A model generated the notes under the pieces. It was not told the origin of the DNA. It searched no databases and worked only from the letters and a program-made list of their open reading frames with translations. Positions 1-46,142 of a DNA stretch of 64,000 bases are shown here, one piece after another; the stretch's first letter is position 1, and each line of letters starts with the position of its first letter. Position numbers and translations under genes: made by a program. This stretch comes from Sternotherus odoratus. Lineage: Eukaryota > Chordata > Testudines > Kinosternidae. Where the stretch lies: NCBI GenBank assembly GCA_032164245.1, contig JAVMKO010000005.1:59071442-59135441 (forward strand), in the 5' to 3' direction.

Positions 1-1768
1 CAACAGCAATAATCCTCTCCCTGTTTTCATTATAAATGACAATGCTTAACTACCACCAGCAAATTGCAAAATACAAGGGCCTTCTTTCTTTAGAGACTTT
101 TGGATGCTTCTGTTGGCCAGAAACTTCTGACTGTAAAATTGTGTCACTCATATCTAAGCAGCGAATAATTAGAACATTAGAATAATTCTTGTGTAATTGC
201 TTTCCATTAACTTTCTGTCTTCCTTCATTAGGAATGTCATCTCTTCGTTTTTTGGACTAATTACTCCATTGTCTTTATTGCACAATTTTTTTTTACTTTG
301 TCTAATTTGAAGTTTCAACCTCTTGAGAATGGAGTTTGAGGTTATACAACTTTCAGAAACTTTAGCGTTTTCTTAAAATAAAATAAAAAAGAAAAGAAAA
401 GGTTACTTGTTGCCTTCCAATGAATATATTGCCCTGAGGTCAGATAACTTATTTCCATAATCTTTCTCCTGAGTGGTAGAAAATGTGGCCTTTTAACTCT
501 TCCTTCCTTCTTTCCTTGATTGATTGTTGTTCTTAGGGACTCCTAGTGAGATTAAGGCTCCTTTGTTCTAAGGCATCCTTGCAAACACATACAACCCCTG
601 AGATAAAAAGCTTGCAATCTAAATAGGCAGACGAAAGGTGGGAGGGGAAACAGAGCAGTGAAGTGACTTGACTCGAGCCATGCAGCAAGTTAGTTGCAGA
701 GTTGGGAATAAATCCAGGTTTTTTGAGTCGCATTCCAATATCCTGTCCAGTGGACCACACAGCCCTGTGTGAAAGGGTCTCCGTTTTGTGCACACTGTAG
801 GGTTTTCACATGCACTTATTTGCTCAGATATACAGCAGGGACATTTGTCAAGCCTGACTTTGAAATAGAAACTTCATTATATCTCCTGGGAGCTCTGATT
901 GCAAACATTGTTTTATTTGGCTTCGTTCTAAAAGAGTCCAATAGAAAAGGAATAAAAAAATGTTTTTTGGCAACACTGCAATTTTCTAAACCAAAACGAA
1001 GTCATCTGGAAAATATAATAATAATTATGCTGATTCTGCTGCAATTTTAGTGTGTGTGAGCCATACTTTAAGTTCTTAAGTCATCCATAAAGTCATCACA
1101 GTTTAGGAGAGTGATGAAAAAAAAGTCTCCATGAAGTTTCCACTAGGGATTGGCAATAAAGAGAGGGGAAAGGGAAAATCTGTGATATTTTCAAAAACAG
1201 TTTTGTTTAGGGTCTTTGTTTATTTATTTCCAAGTTAGGAAAACACAAATGTCAGAATTTTGGAACCTGAAATATTTCTACTGGCCCTAGCTTGCAACAA
1301 AGAAAATAATTGGAAAACTTTACAATATTTTTCAAATTTCAAGATTAATTTTTTTTCTATCAATTTTAGTTTCCATATCATACTTCTAATACAGACAGGG
1401 CCTGATTCTTCTCTCGCTCACTCTGAGGTGTGCCCATTGACTTCATCAGCAAAACCAAGAGCACGGTCTGGTCCAGGAACTCTGTCACATGCAGTATGCT
1501 TCTGTTCATTTGTAGAAATAACATACTATTTTGAATTGAATAACTTGGCTTTGTTGGTTCTCAGAAAAGAAATGGACAGGGGTGCTTTGAGACTCTCAGA
1601 TACTATTGAAATGGGGGCCGTGTAAGAACAGTAAACAGAGAGATGCTGAATGTTGCATGTACTGAACTAGCTTTAATCACTGAGAGATTTGTAGGCAGCA
1701 CAAAATATCATTAATGATATCACTTTGTTATTGTTGTTCGTGATCTCTTTGTTGTTGTTTGAGCCTAG
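1..1768 (+). other. RET: RET intron 6 (partial)
   Basis: AT-rich intron sequence ending in the acceptor CCTAG before exon 7. It carries one old MIR-like repeat near 590-785 on the minus strand. I see no exon here: the open frames at 769-1050 and 1260-1625 have no RET-like residues and lack consistent splice sites. Confidence 0.8.
590..785 (-). repeat. MIR/CORE-SINE-like old repeat
   Basis: On the + strand the text reads as the reverse complement of a tRNA-derived amniote SINE: a segment like 'aagcttgcaatctaaata', then 'gaagtgacttgactcgagcc', 'cagagttgggaataaatcc' and a terminal 'tggaccacacagccctg'. The same order is seen in other copies in this window (8773-8914 and 12125-12295). It is old and diverged, so the family name is tentative. 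Confidence 0.55.
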
Positions 1769-35975
<34,207 letters not shown>

Positions 35976-36820
35976 AAATTTCTTTGTGAAAGGTAATGGA
36001 CCCTTGAGGGGAGAAAACGTGCAAAGAATGGAAAGTCCATTGGCTCATTCTTTGTACAATTAAAACTGGTTAAACCAACATTAATTTCTCAAATGGCAAA
36101 CTCTTTTGTGGTAGTTTCTCAAGTGGTTTTACGCATGACCAAAACTATAATTGATTATTTCCCCTTTCAGGAAACATATCAAACTGGATAAAAGTTGTAG
36201 TTCCAGTACTAATTTTTTAGTCCACCATTCTGCACATAGTCCAATTTGGTAACTGTTTATTGGAAATGGTTGTGCACTTCATGCTTACAGTTTTTTAGGT
36301 CAGCTGTCCTGCATTACAGCTTTCTTGGGTGGGAAAATGTTGTTGTACTTGAACTGCTACTTTTCTGGTTATTAACAAAAGGCCACTTGATCTAAGCATG
36401 AAGCACAAACAGTATATGTAGGAGGAAAGAACATTTGGCTCAAAATAACTGAGCTTGCTATAGAATCCAAAGTGTTACCATGATGTTGGCACTAATGAAG
36501 CCTATATTTGGTTTCGAAGCAAACATTATGTAACTCAGTAGGGAACTTGAGATTCAAAATTTGAAGTCTTGAAAAATTGTAAAAATGTCTTGTCTTAATG
36601 AGAAAAGAGTTTGTTTTATTATGTTTAAACTATTCTTACCTTTAGCACAATGGAGATAAATTTGATACCAGATATGCTATATAAACTGATGTCAATCAAG
36701 AGTGCTCACCTGACACAACTTATTTTCCATCACATCCATTTTACTAATGCTACAATGTCTGTTGTACAATCATAATTCTGTTTGAGTTGAGTGTAGACTG
36801 TACAGGATATTTTGAACTAA

Positions 36821-36826
36821 ATTAAA
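36821..36826 (+). terminator. RET: Poly(A) signal ATTAAA, candidate RET51
   Basis: ATTAAA with TGTA motifs about 20-30 bp upstream ('gtgtagactgtacagg') and a T/G-rich downstream element ('ttttgtttgcagttttg'). Confidence 0.45.
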
Positions 36827-37743
36827 GCAAAGAGATTTTGTTTGCAGTTTTGTTCAACGAGTTGGAGTCTTCCTCTAAGCTCAAAATCTGATTCTAGAGT
36901 CCAACACTCTGCTAACATAGTATATCACATTGACACCATTCCAAATAAATCTTCTCTCTTGCAAGTCACAAGTAGACAACTCTTTTACTTAGCATAGCTT
37001 ATCTGATGCTTTTATCATTAGTTAGTTAATTATTCCCCACAAGCAGGAAAAAAATCACCTGATTTTGTTAAGGGTAAATTTAATTCAAATGATGTGCAAC
37101 TGTATTGACATGGTAGTTAGGAGAATGATCTGACTCTTATAGAGCTTATATGGAAGGAGATAAATAGGTTGGCAGTACTTTTATGTCTTTTATTTGTTTA
37201 ATTTTAATATTGTTGAAGAGACTATTTTTTGTGTTCTAAAAATGTTGGACCATAAACCCAGATTGACATGTTGTTACCTGTGTGATGGCTACTCTTAAAT
37301 AATCCAATTCTACCAAAGCTTGTTCCTGTCTCTTAAATTCCAGTTTAGCTGTCTTAATGTGTTTGTTTTGTGTGCCAGCACAATGTGTTTCCATTAAAGT
37401 CTGTGATTTCAGAAGTAAATGCGTCAGATTGCCAAAAACTTAACACAGGTCTTCATACAAACAACAGAAGTACAGTTGTAAAGCACTGTATTAGTATTTA
37501 AACACTGTTTTATAAAGGAATATTGTACTTTATTATAACTTGTTTCCAGACAAGCAGTAGGAGTGTGAATTTTTCTCTGTGTAAGCTAATTACTACACTG
37601 CGCACTCTGTGCACAGCATAAAGATACATAGGAAGAGACGATGCAATGAGTTTAGTTGTGATACAAGAGTGGCTTCTCAAATGATTCTGGAGGTGTGGCA
37701 CAGCCCTGAATACATTGTAACAATGCACAACAAATAAGTATAA

Positions 37744-37753
37744 AATAAATAAA
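37744..37753 (+). terminator. RET: Overlapping AATAAA signals, candidate RET51
   Basis: Two AATAAA hexamers overlap 1.77 kb after the RET51 stop. A 3' UTR of roughly 2 kb would fit the human gene as I remember it. Confidence 0.4.
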
Positions 37754-37770
37754 ATGGAAAATTAAACCCC

Positions 37771-40339
37771 CATTAAATGGGCTTTTTCTTCAGTGGCACT
37801 GAGAGAGAAACTAGATATAAATACCCTAACAACATACGGGAGGTCTACAATCAGTGACAGCTGATGTGGTAGTTTTCAGTGTTACTCATTAAGTCTGGCC
37901 GTACACTGTTTTCCTACTATTTCAGTTCATCAGTGAGAAATCTGAATTCTTCATTTGTCATGAGCAATCTGGAAGCATAAGGGAGATTTTTCATCAGCGG
38001 CAGCATGTGACAGAAATTCCTAAACTAGCATTAAAGTCCCCCAGGCAGAGGTACTTTACTCCAGTTTTTAATCGGACGCAACAGTGTCATTTTAAGACAG
38101 GTGAGTGAGATGACAAGTGGTAGTGAAATAATCAACTGATGGAGAAAGCATTGAGTATCATCATATTTCAAACTCTGAGCATCATCCCCGGGTTAGTTCA
38201 ATTTACACCTATGACAACTGCGGTTCCCAGTCATATTTGTCATTAATTTCCTTATGCACGCATCTGATATAAGTGCAATATAGAACATAGAAGAGCAAAA
38301 AGTAATTACATTTGTGCCATAATTACCCACTTGCCCACTTTCTCAAGCAGAGCTGAATGAACGATTTATAATGCAACTAATTTAGTCTTCCTTATTGTTC
38401 TCAGAATATCTGTAAGAAGCAGCTAGCGACTTCCTTGCATACTTTCATCATTTGACAATTTTTATTTCCACACTATAGATTCATTATGAATGGTTCATGT
38501 GGAACATTTGATATTTGTTCTGTTTTGGTTAGATGTGATTAAAGTCACAAGGTATTTCAATTTTCGGATTGGATGAAAACAGATGCACTCTGGAATGAAT
38601 ATTCGCACATGAAAATTCTAGTTTTTGTTTACTGTTAGGGACAGTAAAACTCAATTACTTCATAACTTCATAGATTTTTATTTTTAAGGACAGAAGGGGT
38701 CTTATACAGAGGAGTGATTATATGATCTAGCAGGCTATGAAATTTCATCCAGTTCTCTCAGTATTGAGCCCAATAACTTGTATTTCCTTGCTTTCTCTAA
38801 AAAAAAAATGAAAAGGAGAATGAAAAGAGCCAACATGAACTCATTTATATATTTGAGGGAAGAGTGACAGAAAATTCTTCCAGCTCTACCAACATGTCTA
38901 CAAAAATTACATCATATAAACATTGTACAATTGAGGTTCTGTAGGATGTGGCCAGCTGTAGAAATGGCTGAATCCAAAACTGTTTTTTCTTTATAATCAT
39001 ACCAGGAAATGATTTTAATGTACATTTCTTTTCTATGGGCAAATGTTTTTCTTAGCTGTGATTCTCAAAATCCCTCATGTAAATGTATGGCAGCTAATAC
39101 AATCCATACAAATATTCATTCTTGCCATTAACTCATGAAGGGTCCAAGATGGGCATCCTGTTTTATTAATTGTATGTGGTAAAATAATATTAAATTGGAA
39201 ATATAAAGTCTATATATACAGCATATGGATTTGTCTTTTAAAAATAGTATTCAAGTGCATACAATAAGACCATTTTGTACTAACTGATTACTATATTTAA
39301 AATGTTTAAATCAATCACATTTGAATAATTCTGAAATATTAAAATAGCACTAAAATATTCCAAAGTAGACCATCGTTTAATAAAAAAGTATATGATTTCA
39401 AAGTGACCAAGCTAATTTGCCTTTTTTCATTCAAAAGACACCCCAGATTCTAAAATCTTGTATGCAAAATTACAGCTCATACAATTATTAAATCTATTAC
39501 AGGGTTTATAATAAAAAGATCATGAAACTCCTAATTGTACAATAGCAAGCAGGCCCTGATATAGTATCACCATCTTCCTGGTGATTTAGCTAGTCACATA
39601 ATACTAGCTTTGACCTGTAAAAAAAGAGTGTACCTGTCTGAAAGGTTTTTCAAAATTCTACTGGAGATGCATTAAATGGTTGAATCTATTCTGACTGACC
39701 TTAATCTACTCTAAATTGTGTTTTCCATATGCCAGCCAAATAAGTGTGTAGGAAAGTGTGCATGTGTGCACATGTGATATTTTCTAATCCACTCTATATT
39801 ATTTTATACCCATATAGATATAAATACAATATATATAAAATAAGACCATGTATACAATGGACCTGGGTATAAATATACTTAAATAGAAATATTATAAACA
39901 CATACACACAACTTGTGTCTTATATGTAGTTTCTGTACTCTCCAAATGTTTAGACCTGATTCTGTTCAGGCCAAATTCCAATTGAATTCAGTCGAGAGGT
40001 TGTGTCTGTGTAAGCATTGCATGATAGATCATCCAGTCAACAGTGCAGTACAGTAGTCACCATAAAAAGTCTTGACAATTACAATAGTATTTGTGATAGT
40101 CCACAATGCAAAGATAGGAATATTGCAAAAAACCACTGTAAAGTTACTTTTATCTGCAAATACTGACTGTACTCTTTAAGTTCTGATCATGTTGCTAGGC
40201 TAGTAATGCTGCAAAGATTAGATGTTAATGAAAATACAATAGATTTTATTTGCAAGGATTTATTCTATGTATGAAAATGTTTATAGACCCCATTTTAAAT
40301 GTATGTTTGTTTTTTTGAGAAAAGAGAATTGGTAAATTA
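37771..40339. other. Intergenic, no gene seen
   Basis: About 2.6 kb of AT-rich sequence downstream of RET without recognisable transposons or open frames of interest. The absence of repeats might mean conserved noncoding DNA, but that cannot be judged without alignment. Confidence 0.6.
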
Positions 40340-41519
40340 ATTAATCCCCAAGGATCTGTACTGGCACCAGTGCTGCTCAACAAATTCATAAATGGTCAGG
40401 AAAAAAGGAGCAAACAGTGAGGTGGCAAAGTTTGCAGATGATAAAAAATTACTCAAGATAGTTAAGTCCGAAACAAACTGTGAAGAATTGCAAAGGGAGG
40501 TCTCGCAAACTGGGCAACAAAATGGTAGATGAAATTCAGTGTTGATAAATGCAACATACACTGTTTGAACAGTGAGCTTCAACACTGTTTGAAATTGTCT
40601 TGATAAATGCAATATACACTGTTTCGTATATCTAGTTGGAATTATGTTTTCCAATGGAAAACATAATTCCAACTAGACATACAAAAAAGTGGGGTCTAAA
40701 TTATCTGCTCCCACTCAAGAAAGAGATTTTGGAGTCATTGTGGGTAATTTTCTGGAAACATCTGCTCAATGTGCAGTGGCAGTCAAAAAAGCTAACAATG
40801 TTAGAAAGCATTAGGAAAGGAATAGATAATAAATGAATAATCATAACACCACTGTATTAAATCCATGTTACGCCCACATCTTGAATAGTGTGTGCAGTTC
40901 TGGCTGCTCCATCTTAGTAAAATACATTAGAATTGGAAAAAGCACAGAGAAGGGCAACAAAGATGACTAAGGGATGGAACAGATTCCATATGAGGAGTGA
41001 TGTAAAAGACTGGGACTGGTCTGCTTATAAAAGAGAGGAATGTGTGCAGAGGCCACGGGTGTGATTCAGAAAATCATGAATGGTGTGGAGAAAGTGAATA
41101 AGGAAGTATTATTTACCCCTTCACATAACACATAAACCAGAGGTCACCCAATTAAATTAATAATCAGCAGGTTTAAAACAAAAATAAGGAAGTACTTCAC
41201 ATAACACAAACAACCTGTGGAATTTGTTGCCAGGTGATGTGAAGGCCAAAAATACAACCGAGTTCAAAAAAGAGCTAGATAGGTTCATGGAGGAGGGGTC
41301 CATCAATGGCTATTAGAATATAAAAGGTAGTCAGGGATACAGTCCCATGTTCTGATTGTTCATAAACCTCTGACTGCCAGAAGTTGGGAATGGATGACAG
41401 AATGGATCACTCGATAAATTGCCCTGTTCTGTTCACTCTCTGAAGAATCTAGCACTGGCCACTGTTGCAAGATGAGCTAGCTGGATTATTGTTGTGATCC
41501 AGTATGGCCATTCTCATGA
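40340..41519 (+). mobile_element. CR1-type LINE, decayed 3' part with RT remnants
   Basis: The 5' side reads PQGSVLAPVL then FINGQ, and further on KFADDKKLL, which are the degenerate PQGSVLGP and F/Y-A-D-D motifs of a CR1 reverse transcriptase. The + strand then runs through 'gagcgagaa'-like CR1 text to the 3' end 'gatccagtatggccattctc'. Many frameshifts; it cannot be active. An inserted hairpin at 40626-40682 interrupts it. Confidence 0.85.
40626..40682. repeat. 27-bp-arm hairpin inside CR1
   Basis: Left arm 40626-40652 and right arm 40656-40682 are reverse complements with one mismatch and a 3-base loop (aat). The right arm is ordinary CR1 sequence; the left arm looks like an inverted copy of it. 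Confidence 0.9.
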
Positions 41520-41929
41520 GTCCTAAATTGGATGGTATTTTGCTAATTATTAATCTGTCACTTTTCTTTACTACTGAAACTACAAAGATTAGACACATGG
41601 TTATCATATTAGCACATTTTCAAAGTTCAAATGAACTTATTTATTATTTAAGTTCACTAGGTTTTAGGCTTCTTACCATTAATAAAAAATTTCATCCAAA
41701 AAATCAAAGCCTGAACAGTGTGGTTTCACACAACATGCATTTTAAGATTCATTTTCTATGTTTTCACAATTATTGATTAGTGGATTAATTGTTAGTCATA
41801 CAGGCAAAAAACAGTGTCATGTATATTAGATACAAAATGACATCATAAACTTCCCTTCCAGAAAATTCCCCTTAACATCACTTTCACCTAAAAGCACAGA
41901 AGAGTGCTTAAATAAATAAATAAACCTAA

Positions 41930-42050
41930 GAGCCCAATCCTGCCAACACAATGTGAATAGGTTTACCTAATGCAAGCAATCTCACTGAAGTCAATGGAAC
42001 TACTCGTGTGAGTAAAGATACATGGATAAACGCAAGATCAGGCTCTAAAT
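41930..42050. mobile_element. Fold-back repeat with 'gaagtcaatgg' core
   Basis: Left 'agagcccaatcctgcc' and right 'cgcaagatcaggctct' are imperfect inverted ends around 'actgaagtcaatggaactac'. Related partial copies are near 35140, 45220 and 54450. Confidence 0.5.
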
Positions 42051-42490
42051 AATTATTTTTATTTCCCTGGCAGGAGGTATGAAAAATGTGGCTAGGAAAG
42101 TAACTTATGAAATAATAGCTTTGATCTAGATATCTCTAGCCTAAAATATTTTGCTATTGCCCCCAAAACAAATCCTTATCAGTCGACACAGAGTATAGAT
42201 AAATGTACTGTACATGTACAAAATTGAAAGGAATGTTTATCAAGAACTGCTTGAGTAAAGATGGATCATTCACAAATATAGTACCCATGATATAAATTGT
42301 TTCTTATGTGTTCTTCTTCTTTACTAATTTTGTGGGGCGCAATCCCAAACTATGACTTTCAGTAATAGCAATTATGTTTTCGAAAGAATATTTTTCTCAC
42401 AGTAGCCATGATTTCTTTGTTTATTTTTGTAGAGTGACATGCTGGTTTCTAATTGAACACCTTTTCATGCTAAGCGGTGTGTGGGTGTGG

Positions 42491-42508
42491 GTGTGTGCGC
42501 GCACACAC
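42491..42508. repeat. Z-DNA-type palindrome
   Basis: gtgtgtgcgcgcacacac is a perfect 18-bp palindrome of strictly alternating purine and pyrimidine, inside a GT/CA-rich stretch. Confidence 0.8.
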
Positions 42509-43170
42509 ACATGCAAGCTGTCATTTATATTTATTAATGACCATCTGCAATTAAGCCCAGTCACACCCATCAGCTGAGTTAAGACTATTAAATTTGCCTT
42601 AAATTTACCTGAAGTACTTAGCTCCTTTAATAGGGCTAATACTGCTCATTTCTTTAAAAAATCCAGCCTGCTTGGATGATTTACCAGCTGTCATATTTGA
42701 ATGATGTGCTAATCCCAAATGGTAAGAACATTTTAAAATATTCTCTAGGTGTCTTTTTGATGTTGGGAAAATAATTTTAAAAGTTTTTCCGTTAAATGTG
42801 TGTCTCGAGTAGTCATAAAAGCCTTTAAAAGGAGTGATATCACCTAAAGTAACAATTATTGTATCAAGCTAAGTGCTTGATCCTGTCCATGCTGAAATGG
42901 ATTCATAGCCAATAGCTGATTTTCCAGAATAGTTGGTGAAACGTACATCAGCGTGTTGAGAAGGAACAAACAATAAATATTTTAAAATAATTTTGTTATT
43001 CTATATTACAGGAAAATGCCTTCAAAAGTACTCTGCCTCACTGGGAAATTTGTAGAAGCTTAAACAAATAGTGAGAGAGAGTAATGTACATGTTTAAAAA
43101 ACAAATAATAATGCTTACATTATCTGTCTCTGGAGTTTATTGGCTCCCAAATATAAAAGACTGAAATGTG

Positions 43171-43281
43171 GATGGTATTTTCAAAAGCTCTCAGTGTTGG
43201 CCTAACTCAGTTCCCATTGAAATCAGTGAAAGTTTGATCATTGACTTTGATGGGTGGAGGTGCTGAGTGCTCTTGAAAATC
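43171..43281. mobile_element. Fold-back repeat, 'gattttcaaaag' family
   Basis: 'ggtattttcaaaagctctca' and 'gagtgctcttgaaaatccc' are inverted around 'cccattgaaatcagtg'. Confidence 0.6.
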
Positions 43282-44134
43282 CCTTCCAAAATAAAGCTAC
43301 GATAAGGATGGAGTTTAAGTAAGATATTTTTGGCAGCATGTGGTAACGGACCTAGAAGAAAGCTTAATTTTTCATATTGCCAGTAGATGCCCTTAGAGCC
43401 CAATTCTGAAGCATATTCCTATTGTGATAGGGCCCTGACTCAGTAATGCCTTATGGATAAAATATACTCACTTAAGGAGGGCATAGGCAAGGCCTTCTGA
43501 ACCCCTTAAGCCATATGGGTGAATGCAGTCACAAACAGGGAACCTCTTCATGCATGGTACATTTCTCCCCCCATGTAGAGGGCAAGCATGAGGCCTAGCA
43601 TTGCTTTAGTTCTGAGGTTCTGATTTCACCCCTAATGTGCAACAAGGAGGTAATGGAGTCTGAGCCTCAAATAGGCAGAGCAGAATGGAACACTGGGGGC
43701 AGGAGAGGAGCCATCAGATGTGCACTTGCACAGATACAGTGGCCCAAAACACATTCATAAGACGAGCAGGTCTGTGGATCTAGAAAGTGTTCCTATAAAC
43801 AGCTGACTTATTGTGTACATCAAGGACCTGTTCTAGGAAGTGGCAGATCATTGTGCCCTCCCAGTGATTTCAATATGAGTTAAGAGTGCTTAGCTCATCT
43901 TAGGACTCGATCCTCATTGCAGACCAAACTCAATTTATGAAATCACAACTGGTCTTAGGTCTTGTGCAATGTTCTTGATAGACCAAAAGGAACCCTCTGA
44001 ATTTTAGGAGAGCTTCCTCAGATCTGAACCTGTGATTGTAATTCTGGCTTGATCTGCAATGGTTTTGCATTTGGATGTGATGAATATGTATTTTCAAAGA
44101 TTTTTGGCTCAGGTTGGTAGAGATCTCATTAGAA

Positions 44135-44431
44135 CAGGGATCGGCAACCTTGGCACCCGGGACCTCAGAGTAAACACCCTTAGGCCCCACCAGTTTGTTT
44201 ACTTGCCGGTTCGCCGACTGCAGCTCCCACTGGCCGCGGTTCGCCGTCCCAGTCCGATGGGGGCTACGGGGAGTGGCGTGGTGCTGGCTGCCACTTCCTG
44301 CAACCCCCATTGGACTGGGACGGCGAACCGTGACCAGTGGGAGCCGCGGTTAGCGAACCGGCAAGTAAACTTACGGGGCCCGCTAAGGGTGCTTACTCTG
44401 CGGTCCCGCATACCAAGGTTGCCGATCCCTG
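44135..44431. mobile_element. hAT fold-back MITE with perfect 8-bp duplication
   Basis: Ends CAGGGATCGGCAACCTTGG and, inverted, CAGGGATCGGCAACCTTGG are flanked by cattagaa on both sides (44127-44134 and 44432-44439). The GC-rich interior is palindromic ('gcggttcgccgtcccagtc' / 'gactgggacggcgaaccg'). No transposase. A clear nonautonomous hAT. Confidence 0.92.
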
Positions 44432-44638
44432 CATTAGAACAACTTGTGAAATTTTGGACTGTCACACTCAAACCCATGATTTTAGCCCTGTTTTGGCTAC
44501 AAAAATGAATCCCAATCTAAATTTACCATAGAGCCAAACACCACTTCTTTGACCCTTCCCTCTTTTGACTGCCTGGCAAGATTTTATATTCTACCTGCCT
44601 TTTGGCGGGCCATTATAAATGAGACATTTAGGTTTCAG

Positions 44639-44920
44639 ACCTGGTTTACACCTAAAACTTAGGTTGACCTCACAGCATCACTCAGGGCTGTGAAAAACTT
44701 CATGCCTCGTGTGACAGAGTTAGGTTCCCAACTCCCACACGGTAACGAAAGTAGGTCAATGGAAAAATTCTTCCATCAAATTAGCTACTGCCTCTTGGAG
44801 AGGTGGATTAACTACACTGACACAAAAATCCTTTAAGTTACTGTAGTAAGTGTCTATGATACAGTGGCATAGCTGCAGTGCTAGAACTGTGGCACTAGTG
44901 ATTGTAATGTAGACAGAGAA
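44639..44920. mobile_element. Fold-back MITE, decayed
   Basis: 'gacctggtttacacctaaaa' with 'ttaggttgacctcac' at the left and 'gattgtaatgtagacag' at the right resemble MITEs with a 'ggtctacact' end. The interior has paired segments such as 'agagttaggttcc'. Diverged. Confidence 0.5.
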
Positions 44921-45613
44921 GAATGGGGATTTCCCCTTGTCATTACACTTCCTGTGAAAGAGAATGAGGCTAGCACTGGTGGATTTTTTTTCCTAACAGT
45001 CATTTTAAAAAGTGCCAGTTTCACAGTTTTCTTCTAATTCACTGCATACAATTTACTACACCTGAAATATTTTTAACTGATCAACAGAACCGATTGAATA
45101 ATTACAATTTTTGCTTTACCAAAAAGCTTGATGCTCCACCTGAACTTCGGAATAATTTTTAAAAAGCTGTTTGGGGATAAGGGAAAAATGGTCCCCCCTT
45201 TTTAAAAGATAAATATTAAGGGTCTGATTGTGAAACCCATTCATGCCTAAGGACTCATTGAAATCAATAAAACTACAGGTTCAAGAAAAGATTAATCATG
45301 GCAGTAAGATTTCAAGATATGACTCTAGACTAGGTGTTCATCAGTTCACTGCCTATACTAATACTCACACACTTTATATACAGTATACTAGCAATATAGA
45401 AGGAGGTAAGAGATTTGGAGTGATCTCACAAAAAGCCTTAGGCCATCAAAGTTCAGGGAAAAGCTTCCCTTTGATGTCAGAGGGATAAGATACAAAACTA
45501 TTTGGTGTATGTTGCTGGCAGACCGTTTGTCGCTAGTAAGGATTTTGACTCTACTGAAGGTGGGTGAGATCATAGTGAACCTTCAAAGAGGTAAGTAAAG
45601 GGATGCTCTAAAC

Positions 45614-46134
45614 CAGGGGTCTCAAGCAGTCGGCCTGTGGGCTGCATGTGGCCCAACAATCTCCCCGCACCTCCCCACACTTCTGGAGCTACTTCCTGTT
45701 GCTTCCAAACTCCCCTCACCCCCGCCTCTCCCCCCAAATTATTTCCTGTGGCTGCTATGCTTCCGGCCTCGCTCCTCTACACCCCATGCTGCTCCCTGCT
45801 CCTCTACCTACCTCCAGGCAGTTCCCACCGCCAAACAGCTGTTTGGCAGCTTAGCGGTTTCCGGGGTGGGGTGGGGAGAGGAGCGGGAAGCCATGCACAC
45901 AGGGGAGGAGGAGGAGAAGAGGTGGGGATTTGGGGAAGGGCGAGGAGTTTGGGTGCGGACTTTGGGGAAGGGCTTGGGATGGGTAAGGGGTGGGAAGAGG
46001 CGGGGCAGAGGTTGGGCCTCATGGAAGGGGTGGTGTAGGGATGGGAACAATAGGGGGGTGTCAGTGATGCAGCCCTCGGGCCAGTGCATTAGTCCTCATG
46101 TGGCCCTCTTGGTCATTTGAGTTTGAGATTCCTG
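45614..46134. mobile_element. hAT nonautonomous element
   Basis: Ends CAGGGGTCTCAAGC and, inverted, CAGGAATCTCAAAC. Flanks ctctaaac (45606-45613) and ctccaaag (46135-46142) agree at 6 of 8 bases, an aged 8-bp duplication. The inside has C-rich then G-rich blocks, which gives open frames on both strands that are not genes. Confidence 0.8.
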
Positions 46135-46142
46135 CTCCAAAG

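Larger units (their letters stand above)
35976..37770 (+). other. RET: RET51 3' UTR (probable extent)
   Basis: AT-rich, repeat-free sequence after the RET51 stop. Candidate poly(A) signals are ATTAAA at 36821 (preceded by two TGTA motifs, followed by a T/G-rich stretch), AATAAA at 36944, ATTAAA near 37393 and paired AATAAA at 37744 and 37748. The true end is not determinable here. Confidence 0.6.
41520..44134. other. Intergenic, scattered old repeats
   Basis: AT-rich. A 'gagcccaatcctgcc' ... 'gatcaggctct' inverted repeat spans about 41930-42050. An 18-bp alternating purine-pyrimidine palindrome lies at 42491-42508. A fold-back repeat is at 43171-43281. No gene recognised. Confidence 0.6.

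Noticed and set aside
44059..44508. 149-residue open frame
   Set aside because: Lies across a palindromic hAT MITE with matching frames on the other strand.
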